The notes below the pieces were generated by a model. It worked only from the letters and a program-made list of their open reading frames with translations, had not been told where the DNA came from and searched no databases. Made by a program: the position numbers and the translations under genes. From NCBI GenBank assembly GCA_905250125.1, contig CAJNOL010000056.1:69381-133380 (forward strand): a stretch of DNA of 64,000 nt, in the 5' to 3' direction. Shown here one piece after another: positions 36,810 to 46,903 of the stretch (position 1 is its first letter; the number at the start of each line of letters is the position of its first letter). Source of the stretch: Rotaria sordida. Its lineage: Eukaryota; Rotifera; Eurotatoria; Philodinida; Philodinidae.

Positions 36810-37414
36810 ATAAACGATTGCCTTTGAATTATATACGTATATATCTAACCCTTAGACACAACAGTGAAATAAAAAATAAATTCAGCAAGATGAAAATATT
36901 AATCGATACGCTTCGATAAATTTTCTCTACGTTTCTTTACCTTTCTCGTTCCTCTTCGTTCTGTTTGATTTTTTCCTATACGAAATATATGAAGAATATT
37001 TACGCAAAGTCGACTCGACGCACTGTCATTTTATTATTTTCAATTTTTCTCATGTTCTCTTCTCCTCTCTCTCTCTTGTTTTGGTTCGTTTTCTTCTTGT
37101 GTTTTTCTGTATTAGTAATAACATCATTATCGTATAATATATCTTGCTTATTCACTTAGTTCTTTAGAATAACGAAAGAGCACAATGAAGAAAAAAGCGA
37201 GAAAAAAAAGAATAATGTCTGTTATGGGCATGTCTTTTATCTTTGAAAACAAATAGAGAACAGAATAAATTCGTTTCTATATATAAATTTATGTATTTTG
37301 TTTTCACTCGAACAACGCTAAGTACATTTTGTAGTATGCAATGATGGCAAACGAAAATGGAATGTTAAAAAGAACAAGAGATAAATATTTCTTCATCAAA
37401 CGAATGAATCACTG
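36810..37414. other. Intergenic, upstream of the methyltransferase
   Basis: No gene seen; pyrimidine-rich tracts around 36930-37110. Confidence 0.35.
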
Positions 37415-38097
37415 AAAACATGTGGCTGATGTAAATTTTACCATGGTTGAATATTTCAACCTATTTATTCGGTCATTTTTACCAAAACATTATCTACTGT
37501 TAGAGAGCACTCTTACAACGTTCATCATTATTTATTGTATTTTATTCTTCTTTATTTAAGTGAATTGAAGATGTCTCACATTAACTTCATTATTACGTAG
37601 TCTAGTCCAACGTGGACAAAAATATTTATTATCTCCCCCCTATCCATCTGTATCTTCTGCCTATGTATTTTATCTCTCGTTGTATTTTGTTTTGTCTGTT
37701 CTTTTTTTCTCTGGTATGTGTTGGTGATGTATAAATAGTGAAGAATAAAGAAAAGAATAAGAAGTTCAGGAGAAAAGGGAGTAAAAGAAAGTTGAAGTTG
37801 TTAAAAGTTGGTCAACAAGAAAATCTGATTATATTCTATTGATCAAGTTACAGTCGAGAGCATCTATAACATCTACATATACTTTTTATTTTAGGTATGA
37901 AAATATACTCGAATGCCTTCAAAGAACGAAAAATCGAAGATGCAAGAACATGATTCATCCCTTTTTCGTTCTTTGAAGGCATTGCATGTACTTCCATATC
38001 TAAAAATAAATGGTATGTATAGATAATATTTTCTTAGAGATGACTGAATAAACAAGTAGAAATATTCAACCATAGTAAAATTTACATCAGCCACATG
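37415..38097. mobile_element. Foldback element with an internal perfect hairpin
   Basis: The ends CATGTGGCTGATGTAAATTT and its reverse complement (finishing at 38097) begin arms of about 85 bp that pair with few mismatches (37415-37500 with 38015-38097). Inside, 37912-37933 and 37962-37983 form a perfect 22-bp hairpin (TTCAAAGAACGAAAAA core) with a 28-nt loop. No coding frame. Confidence 0.65.
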
Positions 38098-38776
38098 ACT
38101 TTATTTATTAATTGTCAAATCTTTGTCCATACTATATCAAATGTCAACTTATACATCAGTTAGTACCAGGAATGTTACATTTTATATATGTACAAAACAG
38201 TTAAAAAGCTCTTTCTAAGAAAATTGGAATATATATCTTACCATCTGATTTTTGAAAACATGTCGCATAAGAAATATGATGCCCAATTCCTTTGGTAAAA
38301 AAACAGCAAGTGGTCGAATGTCATCAAAAAACCATATCGATATAGTGAGTATCGATTTTTACAAGAAATCGATTTTAAACACAAAGAGTCATATCAAGCA
38401 AACAAGCGGTTTGAATATACCTACAGCTTGTTGAAATAACCACCACCAAGTTTAATTTTTCATCAAACCATAAATATTATCAAAACGACAATCATTAACA
38501 ATGAATTGAATAATAAGAAAATTACATTTGATAAGAAGTTGATAGGCTATTCCGCCAAGAAATAGCGTGGAGTATATGAAATAGTGTCGTGCGGAACAAT
38601 ATGGAAAAAAGTTATCTGGAAGTGTAGTTAGCTTCTGTGTCATATCTGTTCCAACTTAGAAATTCTTGCTGGCTAACACATATTCTCTTTCTAATCGATA
38701 TCCATAAATATATTCAAAAAAAAAGCTCAGTGACGTATTTTAGGAATGTTCTGCATCATCATCGTGTTGATCTATA
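38098..38776. other. Intergenic, no gene seen
   Basis: AT-rich; overlapping short frames on both strands without similarity. Confidence 0.3.
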
Positions 38777-39357
38777 TCACTGTCGTCTTATTCGTTGTTT
38801 ATCGTTGTTTTGAGTTTTTCCGTGAGCGTTGGTGATGCCGATGGTGTTGATCCAGTCGAAACGACACTGTTTCCGTTTGCTGAATTCTTCGACTACCGGT
38901 GGAAAAATGTCTCTTAATGTCCGTAAATTATGATGAATAAACAAAAGATTATTGACTTTTCTGTTTCTAATCTGATCCACCGATTAGTAATCGTATTATC
39001 GCTATCGAAAAATATACGTTCCACGGAGATATTTGTTGCTGGTACAGACAGAACACATTGAGCCACTTCAGTCAATGTTGGATACGACACTTTGTTCAAA
39101 TACCAATATGTCACTGCGTCCATATCATTGCTAATCACTGTTTCAGCATCCAAGTATCGTTAAACTTCTGTTTTGACTAATAGTTGTTGCTGAACATTAT
39201 CATCATTTACGTCTTCCGAAGCGTCAAAGATCTCATCTAATGAATTGGATGGATACATTGTTTTTCTTTTACTCTTCTCTTTAGGAGTATTAGTAAAATA
39301 CGGTATAACCCACTTATAAGCCACTTCAACCTCTGTTTGCCTTGAATTTATTATCAA
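38777..39357 (-). pseudogene. hAT transposase C-terminal pseudogene
   Basis: The reading frame starts near 39357, reaches an in-frame TAA at about 39163-39165, continues with YWYLNKVSYPTLTEVAQCVL and VPATNISVERIFFDSDN (the hAT dimerisation signature), then shifts frame near 38955 and resumes as KVNNLLFIHHNLRTLRDIF. One stop and one frameshift show it is dead. Its 5' end coincides with the TGTGGG hairpin at 39368-39433, as for the hAT tail at 30629. The two hAT relics differ in sequence and so are not copies of one insertion. Confidence 0.7.
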
Positions 39358-39367
39358 TCGATAGAGC

Positions 39368-39433
39368 TGTGTGTGGGTGTGTGGGTGGATGTGAGAGAAT
39401 AGAATATTTCAATCCACACCCATGCCCACACCC
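39368..39433. repeat. TGTGGG-type hairpin (copy 6)
   Basis: Left arm TGTGTGTGGGTGTGTGGGTG, spacer AGAGAATAGAATATTTCAA, right arm CCACACCCATGCCCACACCC. It lies within 11 bp of the 5' limit of the hAT pseudogene. Confidence 0.8.
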
Positions 39434-39885
39434 TCATCCTCAAATATGTAATAAATAATAAATGTATGTTATAGACAAAATTAAAGTCTGATCAATTTTC
39501 AAATTGGTCCAGACACAATTGGAAAAAGTTGCTAAATTGGATCTGTCAAAATTAGAATCGACATATACACACATATGCATTCTAATTTTGATCAGACAAA
39601 AGCAGGATTTATCTGGTCAAATTTGTAATTCTATTTTTGTTTGGCCAAATTTAGAATATGACTGAACAAAATCAAAAATCAAAATAGAATAAGTTTATAG
39701 TTAAAATTATTGATAGAAAATAATTGATTTTAAAAATATTTAAAATAATTTTCACTAATTAGAAACAATATTATATTATATAATTGTTTGCGGTATTGCT
39801 AAGTTATTAGTTAGGAATGTTATTAGTTAATAATAAGAAAATTTTTTAAAAATTTTTTGAAATATTTAGATGTTGCTTAATTCGG
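39434..39885. other. Intergenic, no gene seen
   Basis: Contains repeated phrases of the type TCTAATTTTGATCAGACAAA and GGTCAAATTTG around 39490-39680, suggesting a small degenerate repeat. Confidence 0.35.
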
Positions 39886-40740
39886 CTATATTAACCATAG
39901 ATAAATACTGGAAACGATAAGAAAATAATTTATTATTGATCTTTTTTCGCTCGAATTAGTTGGCTGTGTCGATATCATATTGTAAAGTGGCCATTGATGA
40001 TATTGATTTGATAATTCTTTAAATTTATTTATTTCTTCTTTATCATTACACAATCGTTTATTACAAATAAATTGAACAATATATTGGTCAAAGTATTCAC
40101 GTGGGTACCTTTCCATAATACGCATTTGAAACGATGCAGGTTGCCAGTCATTATCGAAGAGGGGATCAGCACATCTTTGGCTTACTTCATAATAAGATAG
40201 ATTCTTGGAAATTAGTAACCCACCCACACATCCACCAGATTCACACGAAAGTATTCTATTTGCTGTATACGAGTAACATTCAATTGTTTGAGCAGACGTT
40301 GAATTGGAATTTTTATCAAATAATAGTTCTTGTATTTCATTGAATATTGACTCTTTTCTCATGTATAATCGAATATATGATTCATAAAATTTACGAGCAC
40401 AATCATCTGATGTTGTACAACGGTAGTATGCACTGATTGATTTCGTATTCTTATTAAGGTCAACAAATAGTTGTAGATAAGTAGCATATGTTGGGGGGCC
40501 ATGAAGTTCAATATGACCATATTCAAGCACAATTTGCCTTTTAATGAAATCTATGCTCCAAGTAGTGCGGCATTCATCATCATATGTTAATTTTTCTTCA
40601 CATTCAGGAGGATATGCTGTTACATTTTCGAATGGAAGAAAACAACGTCGCATCTGTGTACATTGTTGATGATAACCAACAGTAATATCAGTAACAATAA
40701 TCAAGACAAGAAGAAAATCTATTTTCATAAACATCATCGT
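39886..40740 (-). CDS. Secreted Cys-rich protein, two LU/three-finger-like domains, probable GPI anchor
   Basis: One uninterrupted exon, 284 codons. Residues 1-21 are a signal peptide (IDFLLVLIIVTDITVGY). Twelve Cys fall into two groups of six: 26, 32, 46, 56, 107, 113 and 154, 165, 170, 189, 225, 230. The last group ends in CNKRLCN, the CxxxxCN close typical of Ly6/uPAR domains. The C-terminus (IINYFLIVSSIYLWLI) is hydrophobic with nothing after it, as in GPI signals; NSS and NST give possible N-glycosylation sites. The expected place is the outer cell surface. The ligand is unknown. It has the same architecture as the plus-strand gene at 43609-44451 but low sequence similarity. The start is the first Met; the second, at codon 2, is equally possible. 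Confidence 0.6.
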   Translation of the reverse strand, partial: TMMFMKIDFLLVLIIVTDITVGYHQQCTQMRRCFLPFENVTAYPPECEEKLTYDDECRTTWSIDFIKRQIVLEYGHIELHGPPTYATYLQLFVDLNKNTKSISAYYRCTTSDDCARKFYESYIRLYMRKESIFNEIQELLFDKNSNSTSAQTIECYSYTANRILSCESGGCVGGLLISKNLSYYEVSQRCADPLFDNDWQPASFQMRIMERYPREYFDQYIVQFICNKRLCNDKEEINKFKELSNQYHQWPLYNMISTQPTNSSEKRSIINYFLIVSSIYLWLI

Positions 40741-41310
40741 TTCAACGAAGCAATAATAATAAAATAACGTTTACGCGGCACAAACGAAATAAAAAATGAA
40801 TGCCTTCTGTTGTTGACAATGTAATGATAAGAAACATATTACATAGATAACATAGAAGTACCTAATAAATAAAATGTTATCGATCTACCTTCGTAAAATA
40901 TTACCATTTATTTACTATAGATGCGTTTAATGTATGAAAGTTGATGACGCTGAACTCGCAACGACCTGAAGGATGGGATCAGGATTTAAATGGAGTGAGT
41001 ATACGAATATCGGGAGAGTGAGTGAGAGTGAGTCAAAAAGCACATCGTTATCACGATTTCAACCTTGCTCAAAGGTCTCATCAGATGGTTTAATTGTATA
41101 AAGATTCTATTCTAATGATCCGAAGATCACAGACAGGATATCTCCATCCAATTGATCTATACAATCTTGAAGCCGAGGCTGAGGATGGGGCTGGATTGAT
41201 GAATATAATGGTAAAGAATATACTACGACTATAGTTTCGGCCTTTTTCAAGAGCCGATCTTCAAGTAGCTTTAGCACTGCATTATATATTGAATTGAAAA
41301 GATTTCGGTG
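40741..41310. other. Intergenic, no gene seen
   Basis: Includes at 41209-41257 a phrase (GTAAAGAATATACTACGACT, then ATAGTTTCGG) repeated imperfectly at 42054-42101, on the other side of the foldback element. Confidence 0.4.
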
Positions 41311-41975
41311 AACACTCATTACGTCCCATTACTTTTCGTTCCATACACTTTGTCCCATTCATTTCGTCCCAAACTCATTTTGTCCCATTACAGTTTATCC
41401 CGTTGGACAAGTCATTTGTGACAACTCTACTTAAAATACCGTGTCATATGAGAGGTGTTACACATCCAGAAAATTGGGGATGTTAGAGAAGTATTGGGAG
41501 GTTCGAGAGAAGTGTAATATAGCAAGATCCAGAAGAAGTGTAAGAAGATAGAAGAGAAGTGTAGGGACATATGAGAGAAGTGTATAGGGATTTGAGAAGA
41601 GTGTGCTTTTGGTTGTATCCATGTTTTCACCTTCATAAGCAATCGAGACATCTATCCTGTGTGTTTTTTTTGCCCACACCAACAGTTGAGAGATCTACTT
41701 AGAGATACATAATCTCTACAGAAGATGGCATAACTCCTGTTGAAGATGCATATCCTGCACTTCTCTCGCATTGCCGATTTTCTGGATATGTAACACCTCT
41801 CATATAGCATTGTATTTTAAGTAGAGTTGTCACAAATGACTTGTCCAACAGGACAAATTGTAAAAGGACAAACTGTAATGGGACAAAATGTGTTTAGGAC
41901 GAAAAGTCAAGGGACGAAATGGATAGGACGAATTGATTGTGGGACGAAGTGAACGGGGCGAAATGCATGGGTGCT
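41311..41975. mobile_element. Mutator-like foldback MITE with TTTGTCC subterminal repeats
   Basis: 665 bp. Both ends carry arrays of TTTYGTCCCATT-like units, then a long matched arm with GGACAAGTCATTTGTGACAA, CTCTACTTAAAATAC and GAGAGGTGTTACA. Directly outside are AAGATTTCGGTG (41299-41310) and AAGATTTCAGTG (41976-41987), a 12-base direct repeat with one mismatch. Long terminal inverted repeats with a 9-12 bp duplication suit the Mutator superfamily. Open frames inside (41427-41682) are on shifted frames of the same AT-rich stretch and show no transposase. Confidence 0.65.
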
Positions 41976-42251
41976 AAGATTTCAGTGTAATTCTCCCACG
42001 TTTAATACACTAAAGCAAAACAGAGATTTCTTGAACACAACAGGGTGAGTATTATGTTAAAGAATATGCTACGGTTATAGTTTCGTCCTTTCTCATTTGA
42101 ATTGATCAGTTGGATACGAAGTATGTTCTGTCTGTGGCATTATTTCCATCGAGAATACTTTATTGTGTTGGTAACAAGTCGTGTTTTGTTTTCTGTTGTG
42201 TTGTTTTCAAGACAACATGTGCTATGCGTCGTTTTCTTCTCCTGGAATGTT

Positions 42252-42310
42252 TGAGTGTGGGTGTGAGTGTGGATGTTGACGTAGCTCTTCTCTTAACTCA
42301 TACCCACGTC
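42252..42310. repeat. TGTGGG-type hairpin (copy 7)
   Basis: Left arm TGAGTGTGGGTGTGAGTGTG, spacer ACGTAGCTCTTCTCTTAACT, right arm CATACCCACGTCC. On the reverse strand the spacer is purine-rich and includes AAGAGAAGAG, as in other copies. Confidence 0.7.
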
Positions 42311-43608
42311 CGCCAACAAACAATTCAGTTAATCCTGATTTACTTTGTCGCAAAAAAATCTTGTTTTTTTGCTCTGTTAATATTGAACATAAAATTGTTG
42401 AATGTGCTCAAATTCTGCAATGAAATGTTGCTCTCCAAATCCCTATATTGAAAAGACAAAGTGGAAAATGTCAACAAACTCGAGAAGAATGTAATACACG
42501 TTATTTAGAATTGGAGAAAAATGTTCATCAAATTAAAAAACAATATACACCATTATGTACTGTAGCTATTGTTATCCCAGTTGTCATACAAATCGCATAT
42601 CCTAAGCCAAAAGCTGCCATCCAAGTAAATGAACTACATATGATGCCCAGCACCCTGTTATAACTTTAAAAAAGAAACACTGATATATTGCATCCAATAC
42701 AAACCAAGAATGAGTTAATTGGGTTTTTTAATAATTAATAACGATTAATTAAAAACCGTCTAATTGAAGAAAACGAAATATTATTATTGTTTGACAATTT
42801 TCTCATGTAGTAAATGGCTAAGAAAAGTCTAGTATACACCTTTTTTTGTCTTAGTGTTGCATTAATAAGGGTAACACTGCAAACAAGTTCAAGTGTCTAA
42901 TATTGACTTATTAATTTAGTGAACTTGATAATCTTTTTTAAACCAAGTGAACCATTTGATAGTTGTTGTGTACTTAATGAAAATCGAACTATATACGATT
43001 GTATTTCATTAACGTTTATGAGTAAATCCATGTCAAACACAACAGGCGCAACTTGTTTTTACCGATTTCGTACATGAAGAATAAATATATACGCTGTTAA
43101 GTTGATCAAATATGTTCCAATGGCTGATTGATTGATTGTCGAACAAAAAATTATAACTCATTCTAGACAAGGCATCCACAAAGTTCATCATTATATGGCT
43201 ACTGAATCATTCTAATGATTACAAATATTAATTAAACTGTAAAGAATGTTTTTTTTTTCGTTCATCATAACAAACCATACATGATAAAATAAACGAAGGA
43301 ATGAGAATGACATTTATCTTAACATACCATCAAAGAAAACAACAATTATAATGAATGTTTAACTTTATTCTTTCAATCGAACAAAGAGAGAATGTTATTC
43401 AGAGGAAATTAATAAACCTCACTATCGTATATTAAAATATAACAATTGTCTCCATGCCACTGGGTAGATAAAATTAGCTTGAATCGATACTATCAGTAAA
43501 GAATAGAAATGATTCACACATTTACATTGAAGAATGACTTATCTTTTTGTTGTTATATATCTTGAATTTTTTTACCTGATATTATTTAAACAGTAAAATT
43601 CACACGAC
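42311..43608. other. Intergenic, no confident gene
   Basis: A 71-codon frame at 42448-42663 (with QQTREECNTRYLELEKNVHQ and one hydrophobic stretch) could be an exon remnant, but lacks clear splice sites and family. The rest is AT-rich. Confidence 0.3.
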
Positions 43609-44451
43609 ATGTTGTTTTATTTATTCTTAACATTTCAAGTCTTATATACTGTTTCCTCTGAAATATCTTGTTATTATTGTCCATATGACGAAAATGGTTT
43701 TAATTATATTATTACAGATGACAATATTCCTACTGAACTTCGCAATTGTTCATTAAAAGCTAATTCAAAACAGTGTATGATTCAAATATTCTGGCAACGG
43801 AATCCAGATACTACAAAAATAACATTAATTGCTGATGATAATGAGCCGTCAATATTACAAGGCCACAAACTTCAAGTCAATATTGGTTATGATAAAACAG
43901 GATTGATGCCAATATGGGAAAAAGGTATTATATACGAATGTCATACTGATCAATGCAATAGTATAAGTCAATTGAAACGTTTATTAAGTTCATTAATGAT
44001 AACTGATAATCTTTATCAACTTACGTATCTTCTCAATCCAGTTCTACCATTTCAAGGTGAATGGTGTTATCGTGGTTCAAATGTAACTTTTGAAGAATGT
44101 GATACTACAATACCAACAAGTTCATGTAAACAATGTATTTTATCCGGAATGATAAATCAAACAAGAACAGAATTATGTGCAACATGTTCGACTAATGATC
44201 CTGATAAAGGTGTATTGTCACATCAGATGTTATTTAATATGATTGATCGAACCAAAACTACCTTTTGGCTGATCATGTGTGGCCACGAAGATTGTAATAC
44301 ACCGGCTGTTGGAGATAGTATTCGTCAAAAAAGCGATATCTCTTTTGATTTTGACAAATTTTTTCATACCGATAATAAATCAACATCCATATTATCTATG
44401 AACAAAATGACTTTGCTATTCGTTGGTTTTTTTCTAAAACTCTTTCATTGA
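43609..44451 (+). CDS. Secreted Cys-rich protein, two LU/three-finger-like domains, probable GPI anchor
   Basis: Single exon, 280 residues. Signal peptide at residues 1-17 (FYLFLTFQVLYTVSS). Domain 1 has Cys 21, 24, 47, 56, 111, 116 and closes with ECHTDQCN; domain 2 has Cys 153, 164, 173, 176, 190, 193, 224, 229 and closes with CGHEDCN. Both closings match the CxxxxCN end of Ly6/uPAR (LU) domains. The tail (MTLLFVGFFLKLF) is hydrophobic and terminal, as in GPI-anchored proteins. NCS, NVT and NQT are possible glycosylation sites. The role would be cell-surface binding or modulation; the partner is unknown. It lies divergent from the similar minus-strand gene at 39886-40740, so the two may be an old duplicated pair. 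Confidence 0.65.
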   Translation: MLFYLFLTFQVLYTVSSEISCYYCPYDENGFNYIITDDNIPTELRNCSLKANSKQCMIQIFWQRNPDTTKITLIADDNEPSILQGHKLQVNIGYDKTGLMPIWEKGIIYECHTDQCNSISQLKRLLSSLMITDNLYQLTYLLNPVLPFQGEWCYRGSNVTFEECDTTIPTSSCKQCILSGMINQTRTELCATCSTNDPDKGVLSHQMLFNMIDRTKTTFWLIMCGHEDCNTPAVGDSIRQKSDISFDFDKFFHTDNKSTSILSMNKMTLLFVGFFLKLFH

Positions 44452-44796
44452 ATAATTAAACCTGTTTTTTATATTAATAGAAATATTGATTTTTGAATTA
44501 AAGTATGCCATTATTTTAAATTTTCAAGGACAATAAAAACAACTTAAAAATAAATTCTTTTGAATGATAAGATGCAAACATTCACATGCAAGATTTGCTT
44601 ATCTTTGCATACTTATATATCTTGAATCTTGCTATTACGTAGTAGACACACACACTTGTATACATTCATCAATCTTGAACGAAAATATGTTATTCTATGT
44701 ATTTATTTATAATATTTCAAATTATCCATTTAGTTTCAAGTCATCTTACTTGCTATGACTGTCCTATAGAAGAAAGTCATTTGGATTATATTATTA
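44452..44796. other. Intergenic, no gene seen
   Basis: Short 3' flank of the LU-type gene; the AATTAAAG at 44498 might serve for polyadenylation. Confidence 0.3.
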
Positions 44797-46328
44797 CAGT
44801 ACCCGACAAAAGTATCTCCCCATTGAATCTCAATCACAATATGAGCTGTAGATCTGAAAACTAGTGTACAAATAGTTCTCAACGAATGCTGATCAACGAC
44901 ACCACCTGCAGCCCGATTGCATGAAGTATAAGAAAGTTATAATGTATACATTCTGTCTTCATTGTGGACTTCAAAACCCAGGAACGGAAAGATTCTATGA
45001 GTCGAGACTAGTTTCATTTTGTAGCTCTACACTTTGGCTATCTGTGATAAAAGTTTCATTAAAATTCAATGAGTTGTTGTGAAACTAGAACCATTTTACT
45101 GTAAGGATCGATATCTGACAAAACCGACCTATCCTATTGTGTACTTCATAAATCAGTGAAAGTTTGGCAGATCGACTTCAAACTTACAGAATAGATTATC
45201 CCACAGATCTTTATTGTTCTCTGAAATTTCCAGCCTTATATCACTTACTAGATAGAAATGGCACTATGCTGAAGTTTTAGATGTTGTTATAGGTCTAGCT
45301 ACTCGAACACTCAAGCAATTGGCTTCATCTTTTGTGTACATAACTAACATGTAAAGAGGTATAGTTCTACCAAACAAAGGTTACAAAAATCACTAAGTAT
45401 CATGAAAAACAAGATATAAAATTTTAAAGTCAATTTTTTCCTCATTCTGACCAAGCTGAGGGAGATAGAGAATGAGAATAAGGATTCCTATTCTTTTCAC
45501 AATTATATACCAATTTTTACTCATGTTCTTACTCCTACGGTTACTCTGATTCATCATCATGATGAAAACTATCAGAAGATCTTTGACAGACTTGAACTAG
45601 ATAGACAAATTCCTTTTAATTCTTTTGTATAACGTTTTTTTTTTGATACTGTTAAACAAAACAATAAAAGGTCGTCAGAATGAGGAAAAAATTGACTTTA
45701 AAATTTTATATCTTGTTTTTCATGATACTTAGTGATTTTTGTAACCTTTGTTTGGTAGAACTATACCTCTTTACATGTTAGTTATGTACACAAAAGATGA
45801 AGCCAATTGCTTGAGTGTTCGAGTAGCTAGACCTATAACAACATCTAAAACTTCAGCATAGTGCCATTTCTATCTAGTAAGTGATATAAGGCTGGAAATT
45901 TCAGAGAACAATAAAGATCTGTGGGATAATCTATTCTGTAAGTTTGAAGTCGATCTGCCAAACTTTCACTGATTTATGAAGTACACAATAGGATAGGTCG
46001 GTTTTGTCAGATATCGATCCTTACAGTAAAATGGTTCTAGTTTCACAACAACTCATTGAATTTTAATGAAACTTTTATCACAGATAGCCAAAGTGTAGAG
46101 CTACAAAATGAAACTAGTCTCGACTCATAGAATCTTTCCGTTCCTGGGTTTTGAAGTCCACAATGAAGACAGAATGTATACATTATAACTTTCTTATACT
46201 TCATGCAATCGGGCTGCAGGTGGTGTCGTTGATCAGCATTCGTTGAGAACTATTTGTACACTAGTTTTCAGATCTACAGCTCATATTGTGATTGAGATTC
46301 AATGGGGAGATACTCTTGTCGGGTGCTA
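44797..46328. mobile_element. 1.53-kb near-perfect palindrome, Tc1/mariner-type foldback element
   Basis: Arms 44797-45451 and 45674-46328 (655 bp each) are reverse complements with no net length change and only a few differences seen (CAGTACCCGACAAAAG against TAGCACCCGACAAGAG at the tips). The central 222 bp is unpaired. TA dinucleotides (44795-44796 and 46329-46330) flank it, and the tips resemble Tc1-like ends. No reading frame resembles a transposase. The arm identity points to a recent insertion or to arm homogenisation by gene conversion. Confidence 0.85.
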
Positions 46329-46447
46329 TACAACGGATGGAATATCAGATTAACTTAACAGTTGTACACTGAAGACTATTGGAGATGTTTGTACTATGGA
46401 TCTTATGAGCAGTCATCCTATTTCGCGATGTTGCACATTGCAGAAAT

Positions 46448-46840
46448 CAGTTCCGCCCCGGAATCAGTTCCATGCAATTCCTGGAACTTGAACATCACGA
46501 AACAAATTCGCCTTATTCGATAACGATCGAATTCCCATAATTCCTGAAATTCCCGGAATTGTATCCATCCTAAATTAATCACAATTCCCAATAATTCCGT
46601 CCAATTCTGGAATTCCGTCCGATTTCGGAATTCCTTCAGATTCCGGGATTCCTAGGAATTATTGGGAGTTCCGTCCGATTCCGAAGTTTCTAGGAATTCC
46701 GTCCAATTCTGCTTCGACGTAATTCCCAGAATCGCTAACTTATTTACAAATTAATCCACCACAAGGCAGGTCACCATGAGGGTGAGGATGGAAAGCAATT
46801 CCAGAATGGAATTACGGGAATTAGGTCGAAGCAGAATCAG
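46448..46840. repeat. GGAATTCC-type degenerate short repeat cluster
   Basis: Repeated units of the type GGAATTCCGTCCGATTCC over about 250 bp, then again around 46795-46840 (AATTCCAGAATGGAATTACG). The ends (GGAATCAGTTCC and GAAGCAGAATC) may be limits of a small element. It directly precedes a TGTGGG hairpin. Confidence 0.5.
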
Positions 46841-46844
46841 ACAG

Positions 46845-46903
46845 AGGGTGTGGGTGGGGGTGTGAAAGAAGACTAAAACAATACCCACACCCCACACTCA
46901 CAA
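46845..46903. repeat. TGTGGG-type hairpin (copy 8)
   Basis: Left arm GGGTGTGGGTGGGGGTGTGA, spacer AAGAAGACTAAAACAA, right arm TACCCACACCCCACACTCAC. It is among the cleanest copies. Confidence 0.8.

Noticed and set aside
41427-41682. Two overlapping 74-codon frames on the minus strand
   Set aside because: Overlapping frames of the same repeat-like sequence inside a foldback element, without family resemblance.
42448-42663. 71-codon frame near the hairpin at 42252
   Set aside because: It looks more like protein than its surroundings, but has no splice context, family or second exon.
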